From Balaenoptera acutorostrata (taxonomy: Eukaryota > Chordata > Mammalia > Artiodactyla > Balaenopteridae), in contig NC_080079.1 of NCBI RefSeq assembly GCF_949987535.1, forward strand, positions 53,059,000-53,122,999: a DNA stretch of 64,000 nt, in the 5' to 3' direction. This document shows positions 32,206 to 43,570 of the stretch, in pieces (positions within the stretch are counted from its first letter, which is position 1; each line of letters begins with the position of its first letter). The notes beneath the pieces were generated by a model. It saw only the letters and a program-made list of their open reading frames with translations, was not told where the DNA came from and ran no database searches. The position numbers were made by a program, and so were the translations under genes.

Positions 32206-33129
32206 CGTGTTCACGTCCTCATGAGACCATCTCCAGGCATGTCCTGTGTGCCAGACTGTGCTTTAGGTACAGGTTGTACAGAGAGGGTGAGACCCATCCC
32301 TGGCCTCAAGGAGTTTCTGGTCTAGAGAACAGCCTATAAAGTCATAGTGCATGATCACATAGCAGGATGGGGAACACAGGGAGGTCTGCAAAGCCCAGGG
32401 AGGAGGGTGAGCCTGACCCTGAGGGGTGGGGGGTCCTGGAGGCAGGGAGCTGAGTCCTGAAAGATACCTTGATGTCTGCCGGGTGGCCAAGGTCAACTGT
32501 GGGAGGGGCACTTGAGGCTTTTTGACAAAGTCCACAAGGAAGGTCACAGAGGCATGAGATTGGACTTGAATCATGCACAAGTGCAGGGGCAGAGCATTCC
32601 AGCCATAGCAAAGAGCAAATGTAAGGGTCTTGATAAAGTTCATATATCAGCTTAGTTTGTACATTTTAAAATATTTTTATCTTATGAAAAATTAATACAT
32701 GCATAATGTATATAATGAAAAGTATTTTCCTGACTTACCAGTTTCTTATATGTCTTTCCAAAGATATTCCAGCATAATCAATCATATATATATATAAACC
32801 ATATATATGTGACATATATATATATATGACTCCCTATTTTTTAGAATTATGAATATACCCCTTTCTAAAAACACTTCTTCTAAAATACCCCTTCTAAAAC
32901 CATTTCATGTTGGACAACACCTGTATTCCTGGCAGGGGTTTTGAGGTCCTTCATCCTCTGGCTTCACCTCATGTCTTTGGCTCATCACACAGTCTCCCTT
33001 GCTCACTGTGACCTGGGCACACGAGCTTTCTTTCAGTCCTTTGGACAGTCTCCCTGTCTCACAGAAACTTTGCATGCATTTTTCCCTGGTTGGAACGCTC
33101 CTTCTCCCTCCTCTGCTTCACCTTAATCT
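32206..33129. other. Unassigned stretch with old repeat and (TA)n tract
   Basis: Bases 32235-32340 resemble the old repeat motif also seen at 30386 ('GTGTGCCAGACTGTGCTTTA'). A TA-rich palindromic tract lies at 32783-32828. No gene was recognised. Confidence 0.5.
32783..32828. repeat. (TA)n-rich palindromic tract
   Basis: Three runs of TA units separated by AACC and GTGAC can fold back on themselves, so the tract could extrude as a cruciform. Confidence 0.85.
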
Positions 33130-33610
33130 AGTTCAGACGTAGAGTCCTTGATTCATCCTTAATAGGTACTTTCTTACTAAAGTCTCCACCTCCCTCTCCT
33201 CTCTCCTCCACCCGAACCTTACTTCAGTCACCATGGCTTTCTTTTTGTTCTTCAGTTGCACCAACCACCTTGCCATCATTGGCCTTGGTCTCAGCTGTTT
33301 CTGATGCCTAGGATGTTCTTCCTCACGATGATTCTTGTGGCTGGTATCACTCAGATCTCCACTGGAACTGGATGAGAGAGCCTTTCCATGGCCACCTAGC
33401 CTCAAGCGGCCGCTCAATCTGTCTTTCTCCTATCATTCTATCTTAGGTCTCTGTTGATATTTTTCTTGATTGACTGATTTGATTGATCTCTCCTGCTCCA
33501 CTCCAAATATAAGCTCCAAAAGAGAAGAAAATTGTCTGTCCTCTTCATCCTGTATTCCTAGTGCCTGGGGCACAATGTACCTAGTGTCTGTTAAGCAAAT
33601 AAAGGCATTC
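33130..33610 (+). repeat. L2 LINE 3' region relic
   Basis: The pyrimidine-rich L2 body leads to 'CTCCAAATATAAGCTCCAAA' and 'TTCCTAGTGCCTGGGGCACA', the standard L2 tail order. The left part is strongly diverged. Confidence 0.6.
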
Positions 33611-33779
33611 TACATTTGTGAGCACAGAAGTGCAGGATGAAAGTGGTGCTTAAGGAGGACTACAGATCAATAAAATTCAGAGCAATCAAGGACAGCTTGG
33701 ATGCAGAAATATTAGAGAAAGGAAACTGGAGGAGAGCACATTCATGGTATTTCTGCCACTTACATCCCCTCTGCCAATT

Positions 33780-33880
33780 GAATCAGAATCTGCGAGGGTG
33801 GGGTCCCCATATCCGTATGGTTTTACAAGCTCCCCAGGAGTTTCTGGTATCAGCAGGGCTGAGAACGACTGAGCTAGGTG
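33780..33880 (+). mobile_element. MER5A-like hAT relic, partial
   Basis: 'AATCAGAATCTGCGAGGGTG', 'GGTCCCCATATCC' and 'GGGCTGAGAACGACTGAG' fit the right part of MER5A. Confidence 0.65.
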
Positions 33881-34155
33881 ACATTTAACTGTCCTGCCCT
33901 CTGAAATAGAGTGCCACCTACATAGGCAATTTAAAATTTTCTAGTAGTTATGATAAAAAGTAAAAAGAACAGGTGAAATTAATTTTTATAATATATTTTA
34001 TTTAACCCACTATGTCAAAATATTATTTCAACATGTCATAAATATAAAAATTATCAATGTGATATTTTATACTCTTCTTTAGAAATTAAGAAGTCTTCAA
34101 AATCAGTATGTAGCTTGTACTGACAGCACATTGCAATTCAGACTAGCCACATTTT

Positions 34156-34503
34156 TTTTAAAGTTTTTTTTTTTTTGGAGTCTTCAGTAATTTTTTTTTT
34201 AATTTACTTATTTTTATTATATATTTATTTATTTATTTTTGGCTGTGCTGGGTCCTCGTTTCTGTGCGAGGGCCCCCTCCAGTTGCGGCAAGTGGGGTCC
34301 ACTCTTCATCGCGGTGCGCGGGCCTGTCATTATCGCGGTCTCTCTTGTTGCGGAGCACAGGCTCCAGACGCGCAGGCTCAGCAATTGTGGCTCACGGGCC
34401 CAGTTGCCCCGCGGCATGTGGGATCTTCCCGGACCAGGGCTCGAACCCGTGTCCCCTGCATTGGCAGGCAGACTCTTAACCACTGCGCCACCAGGGAAGC
34501 CCC
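34156..34503 (-). mobile_element. CHR-family SINE, 'CTCTTCATCGCGG' variant, long composite tail
   Basis: The reversed CHR element has the B box GGTTCGAGCCC and a perfect 17-bp target-site duplication CAGACTAGCCACATTTT (34139-34155 and 34504-34520). The body carries the 'GCACCGCGATGAAGAGTGG' type, which I take as the younger whale-specific variant. The left tail is about 85 bases long and holds a short non-A insert (GGAGTCTTCAGTAA) between two T runs. Confidence 0.97.
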
Positions 34504-34520
34504 CAGACTAGCCACATTTT

Positions 34521-35389
34521 AAGAGCTCAGTAGCCACATAAGGTTGGGGTTCCTGTATTAGCTGGTACAGAACCACAGGTCCCTTCTGGTTCTGGCATCT
34601 GATAACTGATTCTGAGCACAGCTCTGTGATTCTGAAACTCAAAGCAGCCCAGCATGTATTGGGAATTGCATTTCTTTCTTGATCTTATTCACATCCGTGT
34701 TTTCCCAAGACCTGCCTTCTCTTGGCTCTGGATTCATTTCTTTTCAATCAGGTTGGTACCGGAGAATCCCCAGCCTGGATCAAAGCTCTCTTGCTAACCT
34801 GTGGGGAGGTTTCTTTTCTTCAGTGAATATGACACGGGATCTGATTTTTAGCCAGTGGATGTCACTGTTTACTCAAGGAGGGTCCTTGGAGGAAGAGGCA
34901 ATCTAATCCAGGGACAAATGCAAAAACAGCAGTCAATGTCTCCTTGTTCCCTGTATTAGTGTTTCCCTTCTAATTTGGAGGAGTGACAGATTTTTAGGAA
35001 GGGAACTGCAGGTGGTCAGCGCTGGTTCACCAGTGTCATCTAGAGGAGTTCATTGGTCTTGGAGATTCGAAGTTCCATTTAATAAAAGGCATCATCCAAA
35101 ATGACAAGGCAATCAGCAACCAAGTTAATTGCAGTCAAGACTCCCTGATTTGCCCTTTTAAATAAAGGAGATCTGTATTTCTGTTGAGCAGAGGTCACAA
35201 ACAGTCAGCCCGTAGCCAAGTCTGGCCCACAGCTGTGTGACCCACATAGTGTTTGGGAAACAAGCGAGCCAACATTTACAGTGGAGGGGATTTCACACAG
35301 ACATTTGGATTTCTGACTTTGCCTGAAATATTACCTCATTAGATTCACACCCTGCAAAGCCACAGCTGAGATGACAATCAGTTGTCTTT
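34521..35389. other. Unassigned stretch
   Basis: No gene or named repeat was recognised. The last 15 bases are the left target site of the next SINE. Confidence 0.5.
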
Positions 35390-35683
35390 AAAAAAAAAAA
35401 AAATTTTTTTTTTAAAATTTTATTTTTGGCTGCATTGGGTCTTTGTTGCTGTGCACGGGCCCTCTCTAGTTGCGGTGAGCGGGGGCCCTCGTTGCGGGGC
35501 GCCGGTCTCTCATTGTGGTGGTTTCTCTTGTTGTGGCTTGCGGGCTCTAGGCGCACAGGCTCAGCAGTTGTGGCACACGGGCTCTGCCTCTCTGCGGCAT
35601 GTGGGATCCTCGGGGACCAGGGATTGAACCGTGTCCCCTGTATTGGCAGGCAGACTCTCAACCACTGTGCCACCAGGGAAGCC
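35390..35683 (-). mobile_element. CHR-family SINE, intermediate variant
   Basis: The reversed CHR element has a decayed B box (GGTTCAATCCC) and a perfect 15-bp target-site duplication CAATCAGTTGTCTTT (35375-35389 and 35684-35698). The body lacks both diagnostic blocks of the two main variants and shares parts with each. Confidence 0.96.
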
Positions 35684-35698
35684 CAATCAGTTGTCTTT

Positions 35699-36184
35699 TA
35701 AATGGACATGTTCTCTTCATTTTCCACAGTTCTCACCATTCCCAAGTACCCCCCAAATCAGGTCACTTCACCCATTCAACTTGGCAGCCTAACCCCTGAT
35801 GGCATTTGTGTTTCTTGGAGTAAACACATACATAGGTATTAACCACTTTTGCAGGCATCTGAAGGATAGGATGATTTGGAAACAAAGGTGTTATGAGATT
35901 CATTTTTTAAGATCCTTTCCACCTTTAGGTTTGGGGCTGGAGAATTCTTGGCTCATGGTAGGACTAGTGGCCTGTTGCTTGCACCTCCTTCTTCAAGGTT
36001 ACAGATGGCCCAGGTGGTCAAGAGCTCCCTACTGTAGCCCAGGGTATGGGAGGTGGAAGAAAACCGGTTAGAGAAGGTAGAATCTTTGATACCACTATTG
36101 GGGAGTGATGAAGATAGACCCCACTGGCCTCTCCTGACCTTCACTCCAGTAAGTGCAAGCTGGGCTTCCCTTGTACCTTTTTCT
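35699..36184. other. Unassigned stretch
   Basis: No gene or named repeat was recognised. Confidence 0.5.
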
Positions 36185-36365
36185 AAAGCAGTGGGTCTCA
36201 AATTTGAGTGAACACCAGCATCACCTGGAGGACATGTTAATCACAAGCTGGGCCTAAGTCCCCAACATTCTCATTCAATAGGTCTAGAGTAGAACTTGAG
36301 AATTCACATAGGAATGAAGCTTTCAGATGCTGCTGCTGACCTGCAACCACACTTCTAGAACACTG
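36185..36365 (-). mobile_element. MER5A-like hAT relic
   Basis: 'AGCAGTGGGTCTCAAATTTG', 'ACCAGCATCACCTGGAGGAC' and 'GACCTGCAACCACACTTCTA' fit MER5A-type order. Confidence 0.78.
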
Positions 36366-36390
36366 TGAGATTGCTTCAAAGGCAAAAGAG

Positions 36391-36450
36391 GTGTGTGTGT
36401 GTGTGTCTGTGTGTGTGTGTGTGTGTGTGTGCGTGTGCGCGTGCATGCAT
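36391..36450. repeat. (GT)n/(GC) alternating purine-pyrimidine tract
   Basis: About 25 GT units with one CT interruption run into GCGTGTGCGCGTGCATGCAT. The strict alternation gives Z-DNA potential. Confidence 0.92.
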
Positions 36451-36784
36451 GATGATATACTGAAAATGGGATCTTGATTTCCTTTCCAGAACATGTGTAT
36501 GATACAAGGGCCAGCACGTTAACAAAGGCAGAGAAGAATGAACTCATGCACAAGCAACCGTGGGCAAGGTTCTGGCCTTTTCTTTATCAGTGTGTTAGAA
36601 AGATATTCTTCTCAAGAAAAAAGACCAAATACCATTGGGTGGCCTCTAACTCGGACTGATTACATGACGGTGGATGAAATAACCTTTTTCTTAAAAGAAA
36701 AACAAGACAGCAACCACAGGCCCACCTCTGCTGGCTCTGACAGCACCGTGCAGAGGTGGGGAAAGGAGCTTTGGAACAATAGGG
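36451..36784. other. Unassigned stretch
   Basis: No gene or named repeat was recognised. Two overlapping plus-strand frames (36474-36659 and 36538-36789) and an opposing minus frame have no motif. Confidence 0.5.
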
Positions 36785-37010
36785 GTTGACATTTACTGAG
36801 CACTCACTGTGTGCTAGGTGCTGTGTTATAGGCTTACCCAAATATCTCACTCAATTCTCTAACCGTGCCAGGAGATATGTATATTTACATTTTATAGTTG
36901 TGGGAACTGCCTCAGAGTTGTTAAGTAACTTTCCTAAAGCCACACAGCTAGTGGGTGATGGTCAAGTTTTGAGCCAGGCTCATCCAGCCCCACAGCTGGA
37001 GCTCTGAACC
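36785..37010 (+). repeat. MIR SINE relic, nearly full length
   Basis: 'TTACTGAGCACTCACTGTGT', 'CTCACTCAATTCTCTAACCG', 'TTAAGTAACTTTCCTAAAGC' and 'CACACAGCTAGTGGGTGATG' give the full MIR order. This is one of the best-preserved MIR copies here. Confidence 0.88.
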
Positions 37011-37069
37011 CCTGTGATGCGAGCCAGAATGGGGTTTGAAGTGTAGGAATACCACTTAGAAGCTACAGG

Positions 37070-37180
37070 AAAGGATAAATTACTTCACTCCTTTGTGTCT
37101 TTAGCTTCTTCTGCTGCAAAATGGAAGTAATAATACCACTTCCTAGACTGTTGTAAGAATCAAATCGGCTAAAGTCTGTA
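37070..37180 (-). repeat. MIR relic
   Basis: 'TTACTTCACTCCTTTGTGTC', 'CTGCTGCAAAATGGAAGTAA' and 'ACTGTTGTAAGAATCAAATC' give the reversed MIR order. Confidence 0.75.
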
Positions 37181-37639
37181 TATCATCTGAGACTTCCTTG
37201 TCTCAGTGTAAGTGCTAATCTGCTTCCCTCTTCCATCACTGTCTCTCATGGATTGCCCAGTGATTTTGCCCTATATCTCAAAGCATTCGTTCATTCGGCA
37301 TTTATTGTGCACCTATTATGTGAACAATTGAATTGGACATAGTCCCTGCAGTGTGGTGGCAGGGAGGAGCTACTGGTTGATGATCACACTGCCAGCTCTC
37401 CCTCTCCAAATGCAAGTCTCCCAGGGCCCTGAAGTTCAACATGCCCCTCAACCTTGGCTCTTCTCAGAGAAAAGCCCTGTTTTGGTTGACAGTGCCATCC
37501 ACCTTTGTTCTTTTGAGCCAAGAGCCTGCCTGTTCCCCTACATATATTTCTTTCAGACTTTATGCTCCTTACTTCAGCAGGCTCCAGGTCCTAGGGGTTC
37601 TAGCTGGGGAATCCATTGACTCCTGACGACTCTTATCTA

Positions 37640-38230
37640 ATTCAGGTCACCATTCACTCCTCACCAGGATCCTCTCTGCCTCCTGAGGGCAACCTCCTTT
37701 TGTGCCTATCTGGATCCTCCCAGTAGTCTCCACATGGCTGGCAGAATGAGTGTTCTAAACGCACCTCTGAGCCCATTACCACCCGCACAGGTTCTGCAGC
37801 ATCTCCTCCTTGCCCTCAGACCCCTGTCCAGCCTTCGGCACATCCAGCCTCTGGGATGCCCAGCCTGCCACCTCTTCTGGCCTCCTGGCACCATCCTCTT
37901 CTCTTCCCCAGCAACCCCTGGGAACCTGTCCTCTTACTCTACTGGCTTGTGCCTCCATGGCTTTGCTCAGGAAGCTCTCTCTGCTGGTTCTGCTGGGAAC
38001 ACCCCACCCACTCCTTCATTTATCTCATTCTTACTCATCCTTTCCAACCCAGCTCAGGAACCTGCTTTCCCAGAAAGCCTTTCCCGCTTCCCAGTTTGGA
38101 GTAAATTCTTCTCCGGTGCTCCCATAGTCCTTGCTCAGCATCCTTTGCACACCGTAAGGCACTTATCTGCAGCTGTCTCTTCCACCGGATTGGAAGCTCC
38201 AGACATGTCTTTATTTTTGCATTCAAGTTG
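37640..38230 (+). repeat. L2 LINE 3' region, long copy
   Basis: The pyrimidine-rich L2 pattern is readable for nearly 600 bases: 'GCATCTCCTCCTTGCCCTCA', 'TTCCCAGAAAGCCTTTCCCG', 'CCATAGTCCTTGCTCAGCAT' and 'CACCGGATTGGAAGCTCCAG'. The open frames over this segment (for example 37734-38231) come from the repeat, not from a host gene. Confidence 0.72.
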
Positions 38231-39234
38231 AGAGCAGCCAGCCATGGTCTGGGTCCCTAAGATCTGGGAGTGTGGAAGTGGGCCAGGGAACTGGGTGTGG
38301 CTGGGTGGAGACCTCCTGGGGTGGGTGGAGAGCAAGGTCCAGAGCTTTCACATTCGCAGCATCGTGCACCTGTGAGCAGGAATGCTCCTCATGAAGGGCC
38401 CCTAGGGTAGCCTTTGGAAGTTTAAGTAGCTGCAGAAGTCAGCATCTTTATTTCGAGACCATTCTTTCTGACATTTCTCCCCATAAATGCCACTTCTACT
38501 GAGCCACATGGAGACATAGGTCCGGGTGGGGGGCTTGACCTATTCAGAGGCCTGTTTATCAATCAGAGGGAGGCTGAGTTGATTCTGATTCCCAGCTGGG
38601 GGCCTTTGGACAGCAGCAAACATCAGCTTAGGTCCAGGACTGTCCCACCCTGCCTTGCTCTGCCTGCTTGCTGGCGATCTCCTTCCCTGGGCTCTCTGCA
38701 CAGAGACAAGCCATAAATGAAGCCAGAAACTTTGTTCCCTGAGTTCCTCCCTCCAGCTCCTCCTCCCCACCAGGCATGTGAACTATCCCTCTGTGGCTCA
38801 GTGAGGACGCTGGCAACAGCACCGTGAAGGGTCAAGGTCAGAGGCAGCCAGGGATGGAGTACGATGCGGTCCCCAGCGGGGACTCCTGATTCCTCATCTC
38901 TCTTATGGGCTCTAGAAGCTCTGAGAAAGAGCTGAGGGCTTTCTTCTTTTCAGAGACCTGGGGAATGTTGGTGTAGTTGTCTGACAGGGGTTTCAGTCTC
39001 CACAATCTGGGAAAAATGGCCACAGGACTCCTTGTAGGGGACCAGCGAGGGTCATGGGAATGAACTCTCTATTTCTCGAAAGGGTAATTTCTTTTTCCCT
39101 GAAAGCAGCTCCCTGCTGGTTTTGTATCCTGTTAACAGGACAAAAGATGACACCTATTGTAGAGTGAATCTAAACGCACTTTCTCTTAATCTGATTCTTT
39201 ATCAACCTATGAGATGGTGGGTGTGGGGCATGGC
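38231..39234. other. Unassigned GC-richer stretch
   Basis: No gene or named repeat was recognised. CpG sites remain rare, so it is not a CpG island. Confidence 0.5.
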
Positions 39235-39365
39235 GTGGCAGACAGGCAATATACTCCATCCTTTACAGATGAGGAAACTGAGGCCCTGAGGGATCCCGTG
39301 TCACTAATGAGGTTATCATCTTTCATATTTGCTAAGGCTCTGCAGCTTGCAGAACATTTGTATTT
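39235..39365 (+). repeat. MIR fragment
   Basis: 'CTTTACAGATGAGGAAACTG' followed by AGGCCCTGAGGGA is an almost unchanged MIR core. Confidence 0.7.
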
Positions 39366-39404
39366 AAATGTGTGCATTTACATTCTTATAACAATTACAT
39401 TCTT

Positions 39405-39711
39405 TTTTTTTTTAAATTTTATTTATTTATTTATTTTTTAATTTATGGCTGTGTTGGGTCTTCGTTTCTGTGCGAGGGCTTTCTCTAGTTGTGGCAAGCG
39501 GGGGCCACTCTTCATCGCGGTGCGCAGGCCTTTCACTATCGCGGCCTCTCTTATTGCGGAGTACAGGCTCCAGACGCGCAGGCTCAGTAGTTGTGGCTCA
39601 CGGGCCTAGTTGCTCCGCGGCATGTGGGATCTTCCCGGACCAGGGCTCGAACCCGTGTCCCCTGCATTGGCAGGCAGATTCTCAACCACTGCGCCACCAG
39701 GGAAGCCCCAG
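39405..39711 (-). mobile_element. CHR-family SINE, 'CTCTTCATCGCGG' variant
   Basis: The reversed CHR element has the B box GGTTCGAGCCC and a (TTTA)n-type left tail. The target-site duplication CAATTACATTCTT is perfect (39392-39404 and 39712-39724). Confidence 0.97.
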
Positions 39712-39784
39712 CAATTACATTCTTATAACAAGAGTGCAAGGTAGATAAAGGAAATGTGAATAATGATATTGACAACAACTATAA

Positions 39785-40005
39785 TTGCAGGCTTGTATAT
39801 GCTGGGTGCTCTTCTACATGATTATTAGATCTCATTGGACAATTGACTCTGTGGTAGCTGGTATCATGCCCTACTTGTCCAGGACTTAACTGAGTCTCAG
39901 ATAAATGAAATAAACTATCTGTGTGACACACAAGGTCAGTGTCAGAACTGGGATAAGAACTCAGACTACCAGGTCTTCAGTGTAAAACTTTCTCTGTTAC
40001 TCATC
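39785..40005 (+). repeat. MIR SINE relic
   Basis: 'ATATGCTGGGTGCTCTTCTA', 'TTATTAGATCTCATTGGACA', 'GGACTTAACTGAGTCTCAG' and 'CAGAACTGGGATAAGAACTC' give the MIR order. Confidence 0.72.
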
Positions 40006-40384
40006 CAAGATCATGTGCTTGAGTCTCCTTCTAGAATCTCCTTTGGAACTTCCTCCGTCTTTGAACACAAGCAGGGGCTTCAGTTATTTCAGAAGGAGCA
40101 CCCCTGCCCCCTCACTGCCAGCAGGCTGGGGAGGCTGGTTGATGATGCCCAAGGAAAGCTCAGTGTCCACTTTTGAAAAATGCAAAATGTGGACAGAACT
40201 CCCAAAAATAGTAGAGAAATGTCCCCATTGAGCATTCTGCTCTGGGAAATACTTTAGTTTTTCACCTAGACTTCTGGTTGCCAGATTTGGTTTTTGGGAA
40301 TTGACAGTTTGTAAGCATCTAAGCCAGTCATGTTATACTCACAACTTCACTTCAAATTCAAGTTTCAGAATTTTCTGTTGAGAC
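40006..40384. other. Unassigned stretch
   Basis: No gene or named repeat was recognised. Confidence 0.5.
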
Positions 40385-40510
40385 TGTAATATTATCCTAA
40401 GCTTACAAATAAGGACTTTTAAGATGCAGGAAGTTAAGTGATGTGCTTCAGCTCACACGGCCTGTTAAGTCTGTAAGCTGCATAGCAGGGATTTGAATCT
40501 CAACCTGGTT
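40385..40510 (+). repeat. MIR relic
   Basis: 'GTAATATTATCCTAAGCTTA' and 'AAGTTAAGTGATGTGCTTCA' with 'GCTCACACGGCCTG' fit the MIR centre and 3' half. Confidence 0.65.
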
Positions 40511-40929
40511 GACCCCAAAATCCCCCCAGTTTTCGACTTCAGTGTAGTATGGAGGAGCCGGAAAGGCCGAAGGCAGATTATGGCTACACCATACAGCGCC
40601 TTTGAGCAAATTAGGAAAAAGTGCCTCCACTGGGTGTAGAAATTAGGAAAAGGAACCAGTTCCAGGCACAACCCTGGGTCTTGTGACTCAGGGAGCCAAG
40701 CCTTGTGGGAAGGCAAAGGCATCCCTTCCTCCAGGCCCAAGGCACAGTGCTACCCTGAGCTGGGGGTTGGATTTCAGCCCCAGTGACCCTCCCCGCCAGG
40801 GCATGTGTGCCCAGCACAACCTGTAAACTGGGCAGGATGGTTCTATCTGGAGCCCCAGTCTGCGGTGGTCAGAGATGAAAGGGTCTTGCTTGTGCTTACA
40901 TCTGGGTGTCCAGGCATCCAGGTACTGTA
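40511..40929. other. Unassigned stretch
   Basis: No gene or named repeat was recognised. Overlapping frames on the minus strand (40448-41071) span MIR sequence and have no motif. Confidence 0.5.
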
Positions 40930-41090
40930 GCCAAAAGTATGTGCTCTGCGTCAGAAGGCCTGGGTTTGAATCTGCATCAACTCCTTCCAAGCCCTCAACC
41001 AGGAATAAGCCACACAACACTCTATGCTTCAGTTTCCCTCCAAGGGTTGTTATAAGGATTAAATAAGACATTGCTTGCTATGTGTGTACC
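40930..41090 (-). repeat. MIR SINE relic
   Basis: 'GGCCTGGGTTTGAATCTGC', 'CTCTATGCTTCAGTTTCCCT' and 'GTTGTTATAAGGATTAAATA' give the reversed MIR order. Confidence 0.78.
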
Positions 41091-41394
41091 TAGCGCCAGC
41101 CTTACCAGCTCTTAGGGTTTGTGGGTAATACTAGGAGGGTTGCCTGGAGGCTCCTCTCCAATCAGTCACCAATGTTTTGTTAGCGAGCCTGTCTCCCAGG
41201 CTCTCTTTTCATCAGCTGCTTTGGCATGGTAATCAGAGGCCCAGGAGGATCTAATTAGAGATGGATAAACAAGTCAGGAAAAGAACAAGACGTTCATTAT
41301 TGGCAAGTGTACCCAAGGTAAAGTTATCATGAGTCTCAGTTCCCTTCTGTAGGTACAAAACACAGGTGGAAGTATCTTCTACCCCTATCCCCAC

Positions 41395-41605
41395 AGGAAG
41401 CTCCTATTCATCCTTCCAAACCCCAGCTTAGAGCGCTCATCCTTGGAGCTTTCCCTGATCCCTTAGGTACATTTCATCCTTAGTTCTGCTTGAGGCCATT
41501 TTCATATGCATCTAACACCTACTTACTCATTTGTTTGCTAATGAATTCATTTGATTGTTTATGCAAGTAAGACACGAGCACCTACTATGTGCAAGGTATG
41601 GTAGT
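41395..41605 (+). repeat. L2 LINE 3' end relic
   Basis: 'CCTATTCATCCTTCCAAACC', 'CTTTCCCTGATCCCTTAGGT' and 'GAGCACCTACTATGTGCAAG' fit the L2 tail followed by an old repeat motif. Confidence 0.55.
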
Positions 41606-42514
41606 AGATGTGAGGGCGCTGTTCATGGGGGAGGACTCTGGCTTTTTCTTTGTCGTTTTTGGTTCCTGGACATCTTGGGCAGAACACCTCATTCTGTTTC
41701 TGCACCCAATTCAAACACTGACTCAGGCTCATGCCTACCCTGGACCCCCCCCTCCCCTCCCCCACGCCTGGAGTAACATGGCTGAGGATGACCAGAGGAG
41801 CTGTGTAACAAGAGTGACCCCCTTGCTGGCCACATCCCCATGCAGGAAGTGGCAGGGGCCACGAGGTGAAGATAGAGGGCAGGCGGGCACAGGAACCAGC
41901 CAGGCAACGGCAGGGATTCAGACCTGAGGCTCCCTGGACTGGTGGGGGAGGGGGAGTGGGGAGTGCAGCGTCTTGGCTTTCGGGGCTGATTTGGCCATCC
42001 CCTCCCCAGATGTTAGTGCTTCCCCTGGCTGGGGAGGCTTTAGTGCATCTGCTCTCACAGCTCTGTGTGTTATGTGTCTGCAAGAAGGAGAAGAAGGGAA
42101 AAAACCCACAAAAACAGAAACAGCTGGTGAAGGAAGCCAGCTCAGCAATAAGGGCATCGCTGAAGCAACCAATAGACTTGACCCTCAAGGAACATTAAAC
42201 CATCTTGAGAGCAACCATTTTGTGCTGCAAAATACAGAGAGACACTGGAGAGATGGTAGCTCCAGGAGAGGCCTAGGGCTAGATGGGTGGAGAATTCCTG
42301 CAGATAGTCAGGATTTTTATTAGTAATTACATTGTGAGGGAGAGTGCCAAGGACAGAGGCAGGCGGAGAAAGGCCATTTGGGAAAGCCCAGGAAAGCAGC
42401 AGTATGATGTGGGATGAAATAGCTAGCCTGGGATGAAATCTCATTTCACTGTGCAAATTTCCATGGAACTGAGCCCCTTGCAGTCCTAGCTTTGTTCTTG
42501 TTCTCAGTAACAAG
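41606..42514. other. Unassigned GC-rich stretch, open on both strands
   Basis: Long frames exist on both strands (41559-42188 minus, 41866-42198 and 41973-42323 plus). They overlap, have low-complexity proline, serine and cysteine runs and no recognisable domain, so I read them as chance frames in GC-rich DNA. No CpG island is present. Confidence 0.5.
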
Positions 42515-42705
42515 CACTTGGCTTGAATTCCTGCTCTGCACTTACTAGAGGTGGGATCCTGAGAAAATTATTTACTATCTCTGGAGCTGCCGTTTGTACA
42601 TCTGCAAAATGGGGATTGTTTTAGCTGTGGGAGTTGAGACACAATGCGTATAACATGTCTTGCACAGTGCCTGGCAGACAATAGCCGTGACTAAGTAAAA
42701 TGTAG
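42515..42705 (-). repeat. MIR SINE relic
   Basis: 'GCTTGAATTCCTGCTCTGCA', 'CATCTGCAAAATGGGGATTG' and 'CACAGTGCCTGGCAGACAAT' give the reversed MIR order over nearly the full element. Confidence 0.82.
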
Positions 42706-43369
42706 CTATTAGACCTTTTGGGAGACTATGATGGTGGTGGTGGTATTAGTGTAACACTAGCTGCTGGGAAAAGGAAATCCCTTAGTTTCAGTTGCATAAA
42801 ACAATGGAAATCTGTTTCCTGCACATGTAACATTCCAATTCAGGGTTGGAGGCCAGAGGGTGGTTTTCTTCCATATGTTGATTTAGGGACCCAGGTTCTT
42901 TTCATTTTGTTGCTCAGTCATCCACCAAGACTTCAGAGTCCACAGTCGGCAGAGGGGAAAGAGAGTGAAGAAAGCGCCCCACTTCCTGAAAGTCCTGGCT
43001 TGGATCTAACCCATGGCATTCCTGCCCATATCACGTCGATAAGAACCAGTCACGTGCCCACCCATGGTGACAAGGAGGGAGCCTTACCAATGACCTCTAC
43101 TAATGGGAGCTCCCTTCCAGGGCTAACTTTATCCTGTTGAAGGAGGTACACGCATGTTTGGTGGACAGTTAGTTTTCTGTGCTCCAGTGGCATGAGTGGT
43201 GACGAGTGATGGTTCGGGATGATACAGATGCCTTAGCAGAGAGCTAACCCTAGCCAGCTCAGTCGCTCGGCATGGGCAGGGGCTAACTAATCCATTGCGT
43301 GGAGCCTCTGGAACCTCGCCACTCAGTGTGCTCTGTGGCTCAACAGCTTTGCCGTTGCTCAGGAGCTTG
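42706..43369. other. Unassigned stretch, possibly an old repeat
   Basis: The part 42750-43090 ('GTTGCATAAAACAATGGAAA', 'GGTTGGAGGCCAGAGGG') looks like an old interspersed repeat whose name I cannot give. No gene was recognised. Confidence 0.45.
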
Positions 43370-43570
43370 CTTGACATGCAAAATTTCAGGCCCCACCCCA
43401 GACCTCAGGGGTTAGAATCTGCATTTACTACCCTCCACGCAACCTTGCGCTGTCCAGTGGAGATTCTGATTTAGGAGGGCTATGATTGGGCCTAGGATTC
43501 TGATTGTTTCTAACAACTTCTCAGGTAATGCAGGCGTTGCCGGTCCATGGACTATACTTTGAGTAGCAAA
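43370..43570 (+). mobile_element. MER5-type hAT relic
   Basis: 'GACATGCAAAATTTCAGGCC', 'CCCACCCCAGACCTCAGGGG' and 'TAGAATCTGCATTTACTACC' fit one end; 'GTCCATGGACTATACTTTGA' fits the other. The middle is diverged or rearranged. Confidence 0.65.

Noticed and set aside
34239..34511. Frames in CHR SINEs with CGIFPDQGSNPCP-like translations, repeated across the window
   Set aside because: The similar peptides come from copies of the same SINE and do not indicate a protein family.
37734..38231. Overlapping frames of 165, 105 and 82 codons
   Set aside because: They lie in a long L2 3' region whose pyrimidine-rich plus strand is poor in stop codons.
41559..42188. A 209-codon minus-strand frame with overlapping plus-strand frames
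   Set aside because: The region is GC-rich and both strands are open at the same place. The translation is low in complexity, lacks a domain, and overlaps an L2 tail at its end. Chance is the simplest explanation.
38231..43369. Possible CpG island and promoter in the GC-richer block
   Set aside because: CpG dinucleotides remain sparse and scattered across the block, with no TATA, initiator and exon arrangement that I could see.
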